Translations under genes and position numbers: made by a program
Notes under the pieces: generated by a model
Told to the model about the DNA's origin: nothing
The model's input: the letters and a program-made list of their open reading frames with translations, nothing else
The model's database searches: none
Shown: positions 40,994 to 51,554 of the stretch, one piece after another
Layout of the letters: every line of letters starts with the position of its first letter
Position numbering within the stretch: position 1 is the stretch's first letter
Origin: an uncultured Prochlorococcus sp.
GTDB lineage: Bacteria; Cyanobacteriota; Cyanobacteriia; PCC-6307; Cyanobiaceae
DNA length: 64,000 bases
Direction of reading: 5' to 3'
NCBI RefSeq assembly: GCF_902626525.1
Contig: NZ_CACOFR010000004.1
Coordinates: 66,525-130,524, forward strand

Positions 40994-42739
40994 ATGGCCA
41001 AACAATTAAGCTTTTCTAACGAATCAAGAGAAGCATTAGAAAAAGGTGTGAATTTCGTAGCTGATGCAGTGAAAGTTACTATTGGACCTAAAGCAAAAAA
41101 CGTAGTAATTGAGAGGAAATTCGGTTCACCAGATGTAGTAAGGGATGGATCTACAGTTGCTAAAGAGATAGAAATTGAGAACCCTATTTCTAATTTAGGA
41201 GCGAAATTAATAGAACAGGTAGCATCTAAAACAAAAGAAAGTGCCGGAGATGGGACAACAACAGCAACTATTTTGACTCAAAAAATGGTTCAGGAAGGAT
41301 TAAAAAATATTGCTTCTGGGGCCAATCCAATGGAATTAAAAAAAGGGATGGAGTTGGGCTTATCCTATGTTTTAGAAAAACTAAGTTCAAAGAGTATTTC
41401 ATTAAGTGGTTCTGATATCCAAAAAGTTGCCACAGTTAGTGCTGGAGGTGATGAAGAGATTGGATCTATTATTTCGAGGGCAATGGGTATCGTTACTTCT
41501 GATGGCGTGATCACTGTTGAAGAATCTCAATCATTAGATACAGAATTAGATATTACTGAAGGAATGTCTTTTGATAGAGGTTATAGTTCTCCGTATTTTG
41601 TAACGGACCAAGAAAGACAAGTTTGTGAACTTGAAAACCCTAAAATATTAATAACTGACCAAAAAATTTCAACACTAGCAAATTTAGTTTCAATCCTAGA
41701 GGAAATTCAGAAATCAGGTTCACCTTTTCTAATCCTTGCTGAAGATATCGAAGGTGAGGCTTTAACAACTCTTGTCTTGAATAAAAATAGTGGGGTGTTA
41801 AATGTAGCTTCTGTAAGAGCTCCATTATTTGGTGAGAGAAGAAAAGCTGCCCTTGAAGATATAGCTATTCTTACAGGAGCTAAGTTAATTAGTGAAGATA
41901 AATCGATGACACTAGATAAAGTGTCAATGGATGATCTAGGTAAAGCAAAAAAAATTACAATAACAAAAGATAAAACCACCATTGTTGCCTTCGAAGACAC
42001 AAAAGATTTAGTAAAAGCAAGAGTAGAGAAATTAAAGAGAGAAGTCGACATAACAGAATCTGAATATGATCAGGACAAAATTAATGAGAGGATAGCTAAA
42101 CTTGCTGGAGGCGTGGCTCTTATCAAAGTCGGAGCTGCAACAGAAACAGAGATGAAGTATAAAAAGTTAAGAATCGAAGATTCTCTTAATGCTACAAAGG
42201 CGGCAATAGAAGAGGGTGTAGTTTCTGGAGGTGGGCAAACTTTAATTGACATATCAGATGATCTCTTGAATTTGAGGCAAAACTCATCAGATGATTTAAG
42301 AACAGGAATAAATATATTAAGAGAAGCACTTTTGGAACCAACTAAACAAATTGCAAAAAATGCAGGTTTTAATGGTGATGTAGTTATCACTGAAATTAAA
42401 AGACTTAATAAAGGATTTAATGCTAATTCAGGAAAATATGAGGATTTAAAAGAGTCAGGGATATTAGACCCAACCAAAGTAATAAGATTAGCTCTTCAAG
42501 ATTCAGTATCTATTGCAGCCATGCTTCTTACAACAGAAGTTGCAATTGCTGATATTCCAGAACCAGAAGCCGCTGTCCCTGCAGGGCCAGGTGGAGATCC
42601 CATGGCTGGCATGGGAGGAATGGGTATGCCCGGCATGGGAGGAATGGGTATGCCCGGTATGGGAGGAATGGGTATGCCCGGCATGGGAGGAATGGGTATG
42701 CCCGGTATGGGAGGAATGGGTATGCCCGGTATGATGTAA
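40994..42739 (+). CDS. groL: 60 kDa chaperonin GroEL paralogue without adjacent groES
   Basis: [26 protein letters not shown], Gly/Met-rich C-terminus; no groES in window. Confidence 0.95.
   Translation: MAKQLSFSNESREALEKGVNFVADAVKVTIGPKAKNVVIERKFGSPDVVRDGSTVAKEIEIENPISNLGAKLIEQVASKTKESAGDGTTTATILTQKMVQEGLKNIASGANPMELKKGMELGLSYVLEKLSSKSISLSGSDIQKVATVSAGGDEEIGSIISRAMGIVTSDGVITVEESQSLDTELDITEGMSFDRGYSSPYFVTDQERQVCELENPKILITDQKISTLANLVSILEEIQKSGSPFLILAEDIEGEALTTLVLNKNSGVLNVASVRAPLFGERRKAALEDIAILTGAKLISEDKSMTLDKVSMDDLGKAKKITITKDKTTIVAFEDTKDLVKARVEKLKREVDITESEYDQDKINERIAKLAGGVALIKVGAATETEMKYKKLRIEDSLNATKAAIEEGVVSGGGQTLIDISDDLLNLRQNSSDDLRTGINILREALLEPTKQIAKNAGFNGDVVITEIKRLNKGFNANSGKYEDLKESGILDPTKVIRLALQDSVSIAAMLLTTEVAIADIPEPEAAVPAGPGGDPMAGMGGMGMPGMGGMGMPGMGGMGMPGMGGMGMPGMGGMGMPGMM
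42611..42730 (+). repeat. Five 24-nt tandem repeats encoding MGGMGMPG in groL tail
   Basis: atgggaggaatgggtatgcccgg[c/t] x5, last base C,T,C,T,T. Confidence 0.97.
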
Positions 42740-42744
42740 AAAAA

Positions 42745-43182
42745 CTAACTAGCTTTTTTATTTTTATTAATCCACTTTCTTAAATTTCTAATGTCCGGGA
42801 GTGGTAAATTTTGATTTTTATTAATGTATTTTATATTTTTTTCAGAATTTTGATTATTGCTTAATATTTCATTCCTAATGGCAGTTTCTATATTCTTTAA
42901 TTTACACTTAGTTTCTTCAAGATTTTCTGAAGTTTTTAAAAATTTTAGATTAACCTGTTCTTGATTTCCTTCTTCATGACCTTCCTCAATTAAAGAAATT
43001 TGTTTTTGATTTTGTTCATCATGCTGATTTTTCTTATTTTCTGGACTATGGATTAATAAATCATTTAAAGAATCAATCCCAAACCTATGGACCCACTTAA
43101 CAATAATATTTTCTTTAAGCAAAATATTATTTTCTAGAGATGCCTTTGTAAAAGCTTCTGATAGATGATCCTTTAAAAGCAT
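42745..43182 (-). CDS. Conserved hypothetical protein
   Basis: 145-aa ORF, HLSEAFTKASLENNILLKENIIVKWVHRFGIDSLNDLL; low-complexity middle. Confidence 0.6.
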   Translation of the reverse strand: MLLKDHLSEAFTKASLENNILLKENIIVKWVHRFGIDSLNDLLIHSPENKKNQHDEQNQKQISLIEEGHEEGNQEQVNLKFLKTSENLEETKCKLKNIETAIRNEILSNNQNSEKNIKYINKNQNLPLPDIRNLRKWINKNKKAS

Positions 43183-43189
43183 AGATTTT

Positions 43190-44026
43190 TTAATTTAATT
43201 TTCTGTTTAACAGTGGCCTTATTATGGTCAAGGAAAAAACTGTTAAAGAAAATAATATTAAGATACAACTCTTACAAGTTAAATCACCGTATGGGGCATG
43301 TAAAGCCACTAATTCCAAATCCATTGTTTGTGTATAGGCAGTTCTGATAGGTTCTATAGCAAAAGTTAATGGATTTAATGAAGCTAACCACCCCAGCCAA
43401 TTTGGCATAAAAGAGATAGGAGCTAAAGCAGTACTTGCAAAAAGGAGAGGTAAGTTTATTACAAATATGAGGGCAATTAATTCAATATGACCAGGCAAAA
43501 CGAATGCTAAACATAAACTTATTGATGTAACGAAAAGGACCAATAAAATAAGGGTTGTAAAAACAATGCCTAGACCATATAAGTTTGGCCATCCATAACC
43601 TAAAATGTATGAGACAATCATTATTACAATACTCTGAACAAAACTCAGTATGGTTATGTAAAAGAAAGAAGATAATACTATGGATAACCTACTTGTTAAA
43701 GGAGCCACAAGTAACCTATTGAGAAATCCAAACTCTCTATCAAACATTAAAGGCAGACCAGAATTTAAGGCTCCACTAAAAGCAGTAAAAACGATAAGTC
43801 CTGCTCCAAGAAAATTTCCATACGAATCTACTCCAGGCAAAAAACCTTCAGGAGCTTTAGAAAAAAGTGACCCGAATAAAAAAAGCCAAATTATGGGTTG
43901 TAATATTCCAGCCAAAAGAGTTGATGGCCTTCTTTGAAGTTGGATAAATAATCTCTTAGTTAAGGCAAATGTTTCTTGATATAAATAGAACAAATTATAT
44001 TGTTTTAATTCCATAATTAATTGCAA
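43190..44026 (-). CDS. ABC-2 type transporter permease
   Basis: RRPSTLLAGILQPIIWLFLFGSLF, FLNRLLVAPLTSRLSIVLS; paired with ATPase. Confidence 0.9.
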   Translation of the reverse strand: MQLIMELKQYNLFYLYQETFALTKRLFIQLQRRPSTLLAGILQPIIWLFLFGSLFSKAPEGFLPGVDSYGNFLGAGLIVFTAFSGALNSGLPLMFDREFGFLNRLLVAPLTSRLSIVLSSFFYITILSFVQSIVIMIVSYILGYGWPNLYGLGIVFTTLILLVLFVTSISLCLAFVLPGHIELIALIFVINLPLLFASTALAPISFMPNWLGWLASLNPLTFAIEPIRTAYTQTMDLELVALHAPYGDLTCKSCILILFSLTVFSLTIIRPLLNRKLN

Positions 44027-44059
44027 TTATTGTCCATTATAGTTAGTCAACAAGAATTT

Positions 44060-45079
44060 TTATCGCATCGATTGCTTTGATTCTTTTTTAAAGTCTCTTT
44101 TACCTGCCATCGAAATTTCAGCATCTAATAATGTTTTTCCAGTCGCCTGAAGATATACATCATCCAAGCTTGGCTGACTTTGGGTAAGAGAAAAAATTTC
44201 AAACTTTGAAAAGGCTAATTCCACTTTTAGCTTCGTAAGTAAATCTTTTTCTTTATCTGCTACAAAATTTATTGAAAACCCTTGCGATTCATTAATAATT
44301 ATCTGACTAATTCCATCTATTGAAGATAAAATCTGACCTATTTTTTCTGCTTCTTTTTGATTACTAAATTCCTTAACTTTCAGAGTTATTCTATCTCCTC
44401 CTAATTTATTTTTAAGTTGTGAAGGAGTTCCTTGTGCTATGACTCTCCCATTATCGATTATCACTAATTTATCCGCTAATTTATCTATTTCATCTAAATA
44501 GTGACTACTTAAAATAATTGTCATTCCGTTATTTCTCAAATCTTTCAAAAGTTGCCATATTATATTTCTACTTTCAATATCTAAACCAACAGTAGGCTCA
44601 TCCAATATTAAGACTTGGGGTAAATGTAAAAGTCCAGCCGCAAGATCTACTCTTCTTTTCATCCCACCCGAATAAGTCCCACATTTTCGATCAATCCAAT
44701 CATGCATTTTTAATTGATCTACTAGTTTTTGTATCCTTTCAATTTTTTTATTTTTATTAATATGATATAAATCTGATTGAAAATCCAAAAGTTCTCTTCC
44801 TGTAAGTATTTTATCAAGTGCAATATCCTGAGCTACATACCCAATTAATTCTCTAATTTTCCTTGAATTCTTTATCAAATTAATATTATTTATAAAAACT
44901 TCTCCACTATCAGGTTCAATTAAAGTGGCTAGTATTTTTATTAATGTTGATTTACCAGCACCATTTGGACCAAGAATTCCAAATAATGTTCCAGCTTCAA
45001 TTCCAAGCGATAAATTTTTTAATGCTTCAATATCTGAATATGATTTTGATAGCTCATTAACTTCTATATGATTCATCAA
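44060..45079 (-). CDS. ABC transporter ATP-binding protein (DrrA-like)
   Basis: GILGPNGAGKSTLIKIL, YSGGMKRRVDLAAGLLHLPQVLILDEPTVGLD. Confidence 0.94.
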   Translation of the reverse strand: MMNHIEVNELSKSYSDIEALKNLSLGIEAGTLFGILGPNGAGKSTLIKILATLIEPDSGEVFINNINLIKNSRKIRELIGYVAQDIALDKILTGRELLDFQSDLYHINKNKKIERIQKLVDQLKMHDWIDRKCGTYSGGMKRRVDLAAGLLHLPQVLILDEPTVGLDIESRNIIWQLLKDLRNNGMTIILSSHYLDEIDKLADKLVIIDNGRVIAQGTPSQLKNKLGGDRITLKVKEFSNQKEAEKIGQILSSIDGISQIIINESQGFSINFVADKEKDLLTKLKVELAFSKFEIFSLTQSQPSLDDVYLQATGKTLLDAEISMAGKRDFKKESKQSMR

Positions 45080-45115
45080 ACCTGCTTGTTACTTAGAGTA
45101 CATCTTACATCCAAT

Positions 45116-46117
45116 TTAATTACTAAAGTAAAATTTGATAGAGGAAAATATTTGCAGAGTTTGCTGTTCAAATTCTACAGATAGTTGGGTTCTCGAAATT
45201 AATAATAAAAGACAAATACCAAACATATATAGAATTGACCACCTAAAAAGAGCCTTGGCTCTTAAAAGATCATCAGGAGATTTATTTAATTTATTTATTA
45301 ATTGCAAAAGTCTTGCATTAAATGGAAATAACATAATTCCATATAAAAGACCTCCTTCTGGCAAAGCAAAAACCCCCATAATACTCATTAGAACTGTTGC
45401 CCATCCGTAACGAGAAATCGCTTTAGCAGTAAAAACAGATCCTTTAACAGAAGGCAGCATAGGAATACCAACAGATGCATAATCATCTTTTAACAAAATT
45501 GCAAGAGCCCAAAAATGAGCTGGGGTCCATAACATCACTAAACCAAACAACCACCATCCACTAAGACCAACATGTCCTGTAGCAGCAGACGCTCCAACTA
45601 AAGGAGGTATCGCACCTGCAACTCCTCCAAAAACAATATTTTGAGTTGTACGTGGCTTTAAAATAACTGTATATAGAATTACATAGCTACATAAACCAAG
45701 GAGTGTTAATCCCGCAGCTAGATAATTTACACCACTTATTAAAAGCATTGATGCGGCCAAAGTACATGATACGGCAGCTAAAAATACAGTCTCAGATGAC
45801 AATTTACCAGAGGGTAAAGCCCTTTCGCTAGTTCTTGTCATCCTTTTATCTAATTCCATTTCCCACAAGCAATTAAGAGCTCCAGCTGCTGCTGCTGCCA
45901 AAGCACCTCCACCTAATGTACAAATAAGTTTCGGTGAAGACAAAGGCCACTCATCTGTTAAGGTCATTCCTCCCAAAGTTGTTGCTAATAAAAGTGGAAT
46001 TAATCTAGGTTTTGCCACTTCAAGCCAAGGTGGTAATGTTACCCTCTTTCTTGAAGGTACAACTTCATCCCTTATTGAGGATTTGTATTTTAAATTATTC
46101 ATATTGCTACTATTCAT
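45116..46117 (-). CDS. ctaB: Protoheme IX farnesyltransferase (heme O synthase)
   Basis: [50 protein letters not shown]. Confidence 0.96.
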   Translation of the reverse strand: MNSSNMNNLKYKSSIRDEVVPSRKRVTLPPWLEVAKPRLIPLLLATTLGGMTLTDEWPLSSPKLICTLGGGALAAAAAGALNCLWEMELDKRMTRTSERALPSGKLSSETVFLAAVSCTLAASMLLISGVNYLAAGLTLLGLCSYVILYTVILKPRTTQNIVFGGVAGAIPPLVGASAATGHVGLSGWWLFGLVMLWTPAHFWALAILLKDDYASVGIPMLPSVKGSVFTAKAISRYGWATVLMSIMGVFALPEGGLLYGIMLFPFNARLLQLINKLNKSPDDLLRAKALFRWSILYMFGICLLLLISRTQLSVEFEQQTLQIFSSIKFYFSN

Positions 46118-47040
46118 GAATTAATACCAACTATTTGAGAAATTGGAGATTGGTTAAAATCTTTTTTGAAAAAAGGATTTCTAAAAATTAGTGTTGTTAA
46201 TATCGCAATTAATAATGAAGCATTAAGTTGATGACCGATAATAAAAATTGGTTCATTTAAATTTGTTTTTAAACTTAATACTCCTAGAACAATTTGTGAA
46301 ATCAATAGAAAAACAAGTGCTGTGAGATATTTCCAATTTTTAATAAACAAACTTTTCTTATAAAATGAAACGGCAATAATTGATAAAATTGAAACAGTAA
46401 TTGGGAAAGCAAATAATTTATGAGTATCAAGAATTAAGCATTGTTTGTTTAACGATAAGCAAATATGTGCTGACCATGTTGATGAAAGCCTTACTCCAAT
46501 AAAAGATTGAATTAAAGTCAGTATAAGAGGGACAAACAATAATAACCTCCACCAAGTAATTGACTCTTTGATTTCATTATTTTCTAGATTTTGATTTATT
46601 GAAATCGTTGTGATGAGAAGTAGAAATGCTATTAAAAGATGTCCAGTAACAGTATATGAATCGAGCAGATTTATTACTGTTAAAGCTCCAAAAGAACCCT
46701 GAACCATAACAAGAAAAAGTAATAACGAATAAGTTTTAGGTAACCAATTTGGGATTTCACTTTTCCAAACTATTGAAAGTGCAAATTTAGAGAGAATTAA
46801 TAAACCAATTAGAAAAGCATCTAGACGATGGAACCACTCTAGAAAAACTCTTAGGTTCATATGACTTAAAGGTAAAAAAGATCCATAACATAAGGGCCAA
46901 TCTGGACAAGCAAGTCCAGCCTCCATGACTCTAGTAGCTCCTCCAATTACTATTAGTGCGATTAACGCAAATACACTATGATTTCCTAACCTTTTAAAAA
47001 TTGGCAAATATTTTGATTGATATAATTGGTTATTAATCAA
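46114..47040 (-). CDS. ctaA: Heme A synthase (CtaA/COX15)
   Basis: [38 protein letters not shown]. Confidence 0.95.
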   Translation of the reverse strand: MINNQLYQSKYLPIFKRLGNHSVFALIALIVIGGATRVMEAGLACPDWPLCYGSFLPLSHMNLRVFLEWFHRLDAFLIGLLILSKFALSIVWKSEIPNWLPKTYSLLLFLVMVQGSFGALTVINLLDSYTVTGHLLIAFLLLITTISINQNLENNEIKESITWWRLLLFVPLILTLIQSFIGVRLSSTWSAHICLSLNKQCLILDTHKLFAFPITVSILSIIAVSFYKKSLFIKNWKYLTALVFLLISQIVLGVLSLKTNLNEPIFIIGHQLNASLLIAILTTLIFRNPFFKKDFNQSPISQIVGINS

Positions 47041-47302
47041 AAGTAATGAGACCTATTATTTTGCATAATAATTTAGATTCAAAAAGCAAACATTAATTAA
47101 AAATTAATATGTTTAATTGAATAAATAATTTATTGATTTAATCTTTTTTCCCTGACAATTAACTCTAAAAAGTTATGAATAATACGCCTTTTATTTCCTA
47201 AATCTTAAGAAGTTATAAATTTAAATAATTTTCTTTTAACAAAAGGTGCAGAAATTTAAAAATTGAATATCTTAAAAATATAAAACAAAATTTAATCGTA
47301 AA

Positions 47303-48106
47303 TTGTTAAATAAAAACATTTATTTAATACTAGTTATTTCCTTGGTTTTTGGTATATCTTTTTGGATTGGATTTAATGTAAATCTACTCCCTACTGAAGC
47401 AAGTATTAATGCCCCAATTTACGATGAACTTTTTAAAATTCTTTTCATAATTGGCTTAATAATTTTTATAGGGATGATAGTAGCAGTTGTTTATAGTCTA
47501 TTTAAGTTTAGGAAAAGAAATGATCAGATAGGAGATGGGATAGCCTTAGAAGGGAACTTAAGATTAGAAATTATATGGACAATTATCCCTTCAATAATTG
47601 TTTTGTTAATAGGGTTATATAGCTACAACATTTATGACCGAATGGGAGGAATGAAAGAACTAAACCATAACCACGAAATGATGAGTTCAAATCCTGAAAA
47701 AATATGGGCTGGAATTAGTCAAACTGCTGATAATGGAATATCAAAAAATGATTTATCTATTGAAGTTTCAGCGATGCAATTCGCATTTCTATTCAATTAT
47801 CCCAAAGGCAATTTTATATCAGGCGAACTTCACGTACCTGTTGATCAAAAAGTATCGATGAAAATGGAATCTAAAGATGTTATTCATGCTTTTTGGGTTC
47901 CGGAGTTCAGAATTAAGCAAGATATTATTCCAGGTCAACCAACTATTCTAAATTTCACTCCTACAAAAGTAGGAAAATATCCAATAATTTGTGCCGAATT
48001 ATGTGGCCCATATCATGGAGGTATGAGAGCCGCAATAATTGTTGAAGAGGAATCTGATTATAAAAATTGGTTTAACAAAAATAAAACAACAGAGGTGAAT
48101 TTATGA
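47303..48106 (+). CDS. ctaC: Cytochrome c oxidase subunit II
   Basis: LEIIWTIIPSIIVL, HAFWVPEFRIKQDIIPGQ, CAELCGPYHGGM (CuA); TTG start. Confidence 0.95.
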   Translation: MLNKNIYLILVISLVFGISFWIGFNVNLLPTEASINAPIYDELFKILFIIGLIIFIGMIVAVVYSLFKFRKRNDQIGDGIALEGNLRLEIIWTIIPSIIVLLIGLYSYNIYDRMGGMKELNHNHEMMSSNPEKIWAGISQTADNGISKNDLSIEVSAMQFAFLFNYPKGNFISGELHVPVDQKVSMKMESKDVIHAFWVPEFRIKQDIIPGQPTILNFTPTKVGKYPIICAELCGPYHGGMRAAIIVEEESDYKNWFNKNKTTEVNL

Positions 48107-49725
48107 CAATATCAATTGATCCTCAAAAATCTGATAAAAGTCTACAACCTAAAGGCTGGCTTAGATACTTTAGTTTTAGCCTTGATCATAAAGTGATTGG
48201 AGTTCAATACTTGGTCTGTGGTTTTCTTTTTTACTTAATTGGAGGAACTTTAGCTAGTGCAATAAGAATAGAACTAGCCAGCCCAATGTCAGACTTTATG
48301 CCGAGAGATGTATATAACCAAGTATTAACATTACATGGAACAATAATGATATTTCTTTGGATAGTGCCTGTAGTCAACGGTGCTTTTGGAAATTATTTAA
48401 TACCATTTTATGTAGGCGCAAGAGATATGGCATTCCCAAGATTAAATGCCGTAGCTTTTTGGCTAATACCGCCTTCAGGATTGATGCTTGTAGCGAGCTA
48501 TTTTGTTGAGGGCGCGGCTCAGGCTGGATGGACTGCTTATCCTCCCTTAAGTATAACTACTCCGCAATCAGGACAGATAATTTGGATTATGAGTGTTCTA
48601 CTACTTGGAGGTAGCTCTATATTTGGTGGGATAAACTTTATCGCAACCATAATCAAATTAAGAAGGCCTGGATTAAAACTTATGCAATTACCAATGTATT
48701 GTTGGGCAATGCTTGGTACGAGTCTTCTAGTTGTTTTATCAACTCCCGTTTTGGCAGGTACTTTAATTCTTCTTAGCTTTGATATCATCGCTAATACAGG
48801 TTTTTTTAATCCTGTTTTAGGTGGCAACGTAGTAGTTTATCAGCATTTATTTTGGTTTTATTCTCATCCGGCTGTTTATATAATGGTACTTCCTGCTTTT
48901 GGATTAGTTAGTGAAATCCTTCCTGTACATGCTAGAAAACCACTTTTTGGATACACAACAATGGTTTTTTCAATAATGGGAATAGTTGTTCTAGGTTTAG
49001 TTGTTTGGGCTCATCACATGTTTACTAGTGGAACACCCCCTTGGATGAGATTGTTCTTTACTATCGCTACAGCATTTATTGCTGTTCCTACAGGGATAAA
49101 ATTTTTCAATTGGGTGGCAACATTATGGGGAGGTAAAATATCCATCAATAGTGCAATGTTATTCTCGTGTGGATTTATTATAAATTTTGTTTTTGGAGGT
49201 ATTACAGGAGTTGCTTTAGCCCAGGTCCCTTTCGATATTCACGTACATGATACTTATTTCGTTGTAGCTCATTTTCATTACATCGTTTATGGTGGTACTG
49301 TTTTTATTATTTTCTCATCCATTTATCATTGGTTCCCAAAAGTTACGGGGAAAATGCTCAATGAAAAGTTGGGAATTTTACATTTCATCATTACCTTTAT
49401 TGGATTTAACTTGTGCTTTGCTCCTCAACATTGGCTTGGTTTAAATGGAATGCCAAGAAGGGTTGCAGAATATGATCCTCAATTCCAATTCGTTAATCAA
49501 ATTAGTAGTTTAGGGGCTCTATTGATGGCTATTAGCACAATTCCTTTTTTAATTAATATTTTCCTTAGTATGACAAACGGAAAAATTTCTGGAGATAACC
49601 CTTGGGACGCTCTGACACCTGAATGGTTAACATCTTCACCTCCTCCAGTTGAAAATTGGAAAGGGGAAGCTCCATTAGTGGAGGAACCTTATGGTTATGG
49701 GAAAAAATTGTCTGAACAAAATTAA
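48103..49725 (+). CDS. ctaD: Cytochrome c oxidase subunit I
   Basis: HGTIMIFLWIVPVVNGAFGNYLIP, WFYSHPAVYIMVLPAFG, HDTYFVVAHFHYIVYGG. Confidence 0.98.
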   Translation: MTISIDPQKSDKSLQPKGWLRYFSFSLDHKVIGVQYLVCGFLFYLIGGTLASAIRIELASPMSDFMPRDVYNQVLTLHGTIMIFLWIVPVVNGAFGNYLIPFYVGARDMAFPRLNAVAFWLIPPSGLMLVASYFVEGAAQAGWTAYPPLSITTPQSGQIIWIMSVLLLGGSSIFGGINFIATIIKLRRPGLKLMQLPMYCWAMLGTSLLVVLSTPVLAGTLILLSFDIIANTGFFNPVLGGNVVVYQHLFWFYSHPAVYIMVLPAFGLVSEILPVHARKPLFGYTTMVFSIMGIVVLGLVVWAHHMFTSGTPPWMRLFFTIATAFIAVPTGIKFFNWVATLWGGKISINSAMLFSCGFIINFVFGGITGVALAQVPFDIHVHDTYFVVAHFHYIVYGGTVFIIFSSIYHWFPKVTGKMLNEKLGILHFIITFIGFNLCFAPQHWLGLNGMPRRVAEYDPQFQFVNQISSLGALLMAISTIPFLINIFLSMTNGKISGDNPWDALTPEWLTSSPPPVENWKGEAPLVEEPYGYGKKLSEQN

Positions 49726-49731
49726 AAAGAT

Positions 49732-50334
49732 ATGACTACACTAGAAAGTTCTAAAGAGACTCAGAAAAATAATTTCGAGGTTAACGAAAAACATGAAGAC
49801 TTCAGAATGTTTGGTCTTATAACTTTCTTAATTGCTGACGGGATGACTTTTGCTGGATTCTTTGCGGCTTATCTAACCTACAAAGCAGTAAATCCATTAC
49901 CTGATGGTGCTATCTATGAATTAGAGCTTCCAATACCTACACTAAATACAATTTTATTACTTGTTAGCAGTGCAACTTTCCATAAAGCAGGGAAAGCACT
50001 TTTGAAAGATAGAAATTCTGATTCCCAAAAATGGTTATTTTTTACTGCTTTTCTTGGAATAATTTTTTTAATATGTCAATTATTTGAATATTTTCATTTA
50101 CCTTTTGGATTAACCGATAATTTATTTGCAAGTACTTTTTATGCTCTTACTGGTTTTCATGGATTACATGTTACTCTAGGCACTTTAATGATTCTAATTA
50201 TTGCTTGGCAATCAAGATTAAATGGAGGAAGAGTAACTAGTCAAAATATGTTTCCTTTAGAAGCTGTTGAATTGTACTGGCATTTTGTAGATGGAATATG
50301 GGTTATATTATTTATTATTTTGTATCTTTTATAA
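49732..50334 (+). CDS. ctaE: Cytochrome c oxidase subunit III
   Basis: FLIADGMTFAGFFAAYL, GFHGLHVTLGTLMI, YWHFVDGIWVILF. Confidence 0.96.
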   Translation: MTTLESSKETQKNNFEVNEKHEDFRMFGLITFLIADGMTFAGFFAAYLTYKAVNPLPDGAIYELELPIPTLNTILLLVSSATFHKAGKALLKDRNSDSQKWLFFTAFLGIIFLICQLFEYFHLPFGLTDNLFASTFYALTGFHGLHVTLGTLMILIIAWQSRLNGGRVTSQNMFPLEAVELYWHFVDGIWVILFIILYLL

Positions 50335-50431
50335 AAAAAATTTAAAAAAAAATTAAATATATTTTTTATTAACTTGTATTGCCACAGTTCTCTTTTTTAG
50401 CAAGAATATATAATTAGAAATTTATTAGATA

Positions 50432-50782
50432 ATGCTAGAAGGAAAAGAACTTCTTGAAAAAGCAAAATTATTAAGTAAACAATCTGAAAATGAAATAGCA
50501 AAAGGCTGTGGTTACGTTAGTCCTAGCGGAAGAGTATTAAGAAAAAGTTTTTATAGAGCTCTTATAGAAGCTAAAGGTTACAAAATTGGAAATGGCCAAG
50601 GAAGAGTTGGGAATAGAGCTTCAAGAGGTAGGCAGACAGAGTTCAAAACCAAGGTACACGGCAATGGGAACCTATTAATAGGTCATGCTTACACGAAGAA
50701 ATTAGGTCTAGAACCTGGCCGGGAATTTAAAATAGATTTAAAAAAAGAATCAAAGATAATTAATCTTATTCCAATAAATTAA
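50432..50782 (+). CDS. AbrB-like transcriptional regulator (cyanobacterial type)
   Basis: LEGKELLEKAKLLS...CGYVSPSGRVLRKSFYRALIEAKG; C-terminal HGNGNLLIGHAYTKKLGLEPGREFKIDL. Confidence 0.85.
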   Translation: MLEGKELLEKAKLLSKQSENEIAKGCGYVSPSGRVLRKSFYRALIEAKGYKIGNGQGRVGNRASRGRQTEFKTKVHGNGNLLIGHAYTKKLGLEPGREFKIDLKKESKIINLIPIN

Positions 50783-50791
50783 GACAATCTA

Positions 50792-51445
50792 TTACCAACC
50801 ATTTTCCTTAAGCCACTCCGAAGAGATATCATTTTTGGAAAAATCCTCTTTATTATCCCTTTTAAAAAAGAGTAATTTCTCTACATATTTAATTAGTGCA
50901 TCTGCCTCAAGGTTTACGCTTTCGCCAACATTTAAATTATGCAAATTTGTGTTATGCCATGTATGGGGAATTATTGCGATAGTAAATATTTCTCCTTTGT
51001 TCTCATATTTTGCAATTGTAAGACTGATACCATTTACACAAATACTACCTTTATTAACTACATATTTTGAAAAATTTTTATTTTTCCACTTTAATGATAA
51101 GAGCCAAGATTTCTCTAACTTTTCTATATTCTCAACTATTCCAAGGCCATCAATATGTCCACTAACTATATGACCTCCTAGACGGTCAGAAATACGAAGA
51201 GCGGGCTCTAAATTAACAATCTGATTCGGTTTAGAATTTAATCCTAAAGTTGTTTTTTTTAACGTTTCCTCACTAACGTCAACAGTAAATTTATTTTGAA
51301 AAATTTCTTTAACTGTCAAACAAATCCCATCAACAGCAATACTGTCACCGATTTCCATATCAAAAAAGTTGTCTAGAATTTCAATTTCTAATTTATTTTT
51401 TTCCTTTTTTAGCTTTCCAATTGATTGAATTATTCCTGTGAACAT
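50792..51445 (-). CDS. ribE: Riboflavin synthase, alpha subunit
   Basis: MFTGIIQSIGKL, GDSIAVDGICLTV, GGHIVSGHIDG, NKGSICVNGISLTI. Confidence 0.96.
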   Translation of the reverse strand: MFTGIIQSIGKLKKEKNKLEIEILDNFFDMEIGDSIAVDGICLTVKEIFQNKFTVDVSEETLKKTTLGLNSKPNQIVNLEPALRISDRLGGHIVSGHIDGLGIVENIEKLEKSWLLSLKWKNKNFSKYVVNKGSICVNGISLTIAKYENKGEIFTIAIIPHTWHNTNLHNLNVGESVNLEADALIKYVEKLLFFKRDNKEDFSKNDISSEWLKENGW

Positions 51446-51554
51446 TGATTTAAGAAAAATATTTTTGCAAAATTTTGTACTTACTCTAATTTACTTTAAA
51501 TCATTTTCAACTATAAATAAATTAAATGGCAAATAAAAAATTGATCATATTTAT

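Noticed and set aside
41640-42684. Four antisense ORFs within groL (41640-41825, 41707-42051, 42070-42477, 42496-42684)
   Set aside because: Mirror the sense coding constraint of groL; 42496-42684 is just the reverse reading of the Gly/Met repeat (PGIPIPPM...).
42513-42734. + strand ORF with repeated PAWEEWVC
   Set aside because: Out-of-frame reading of the groL minisatellite, not an independent repeat protein.
42738-42757. AAAAAACTAACTAGCTTTTTT as a bidirectional terminator between groL and 42745-43182
   Set aside because: Pairing is nearly all A-T with a loop too small to be stable; not enough to call.
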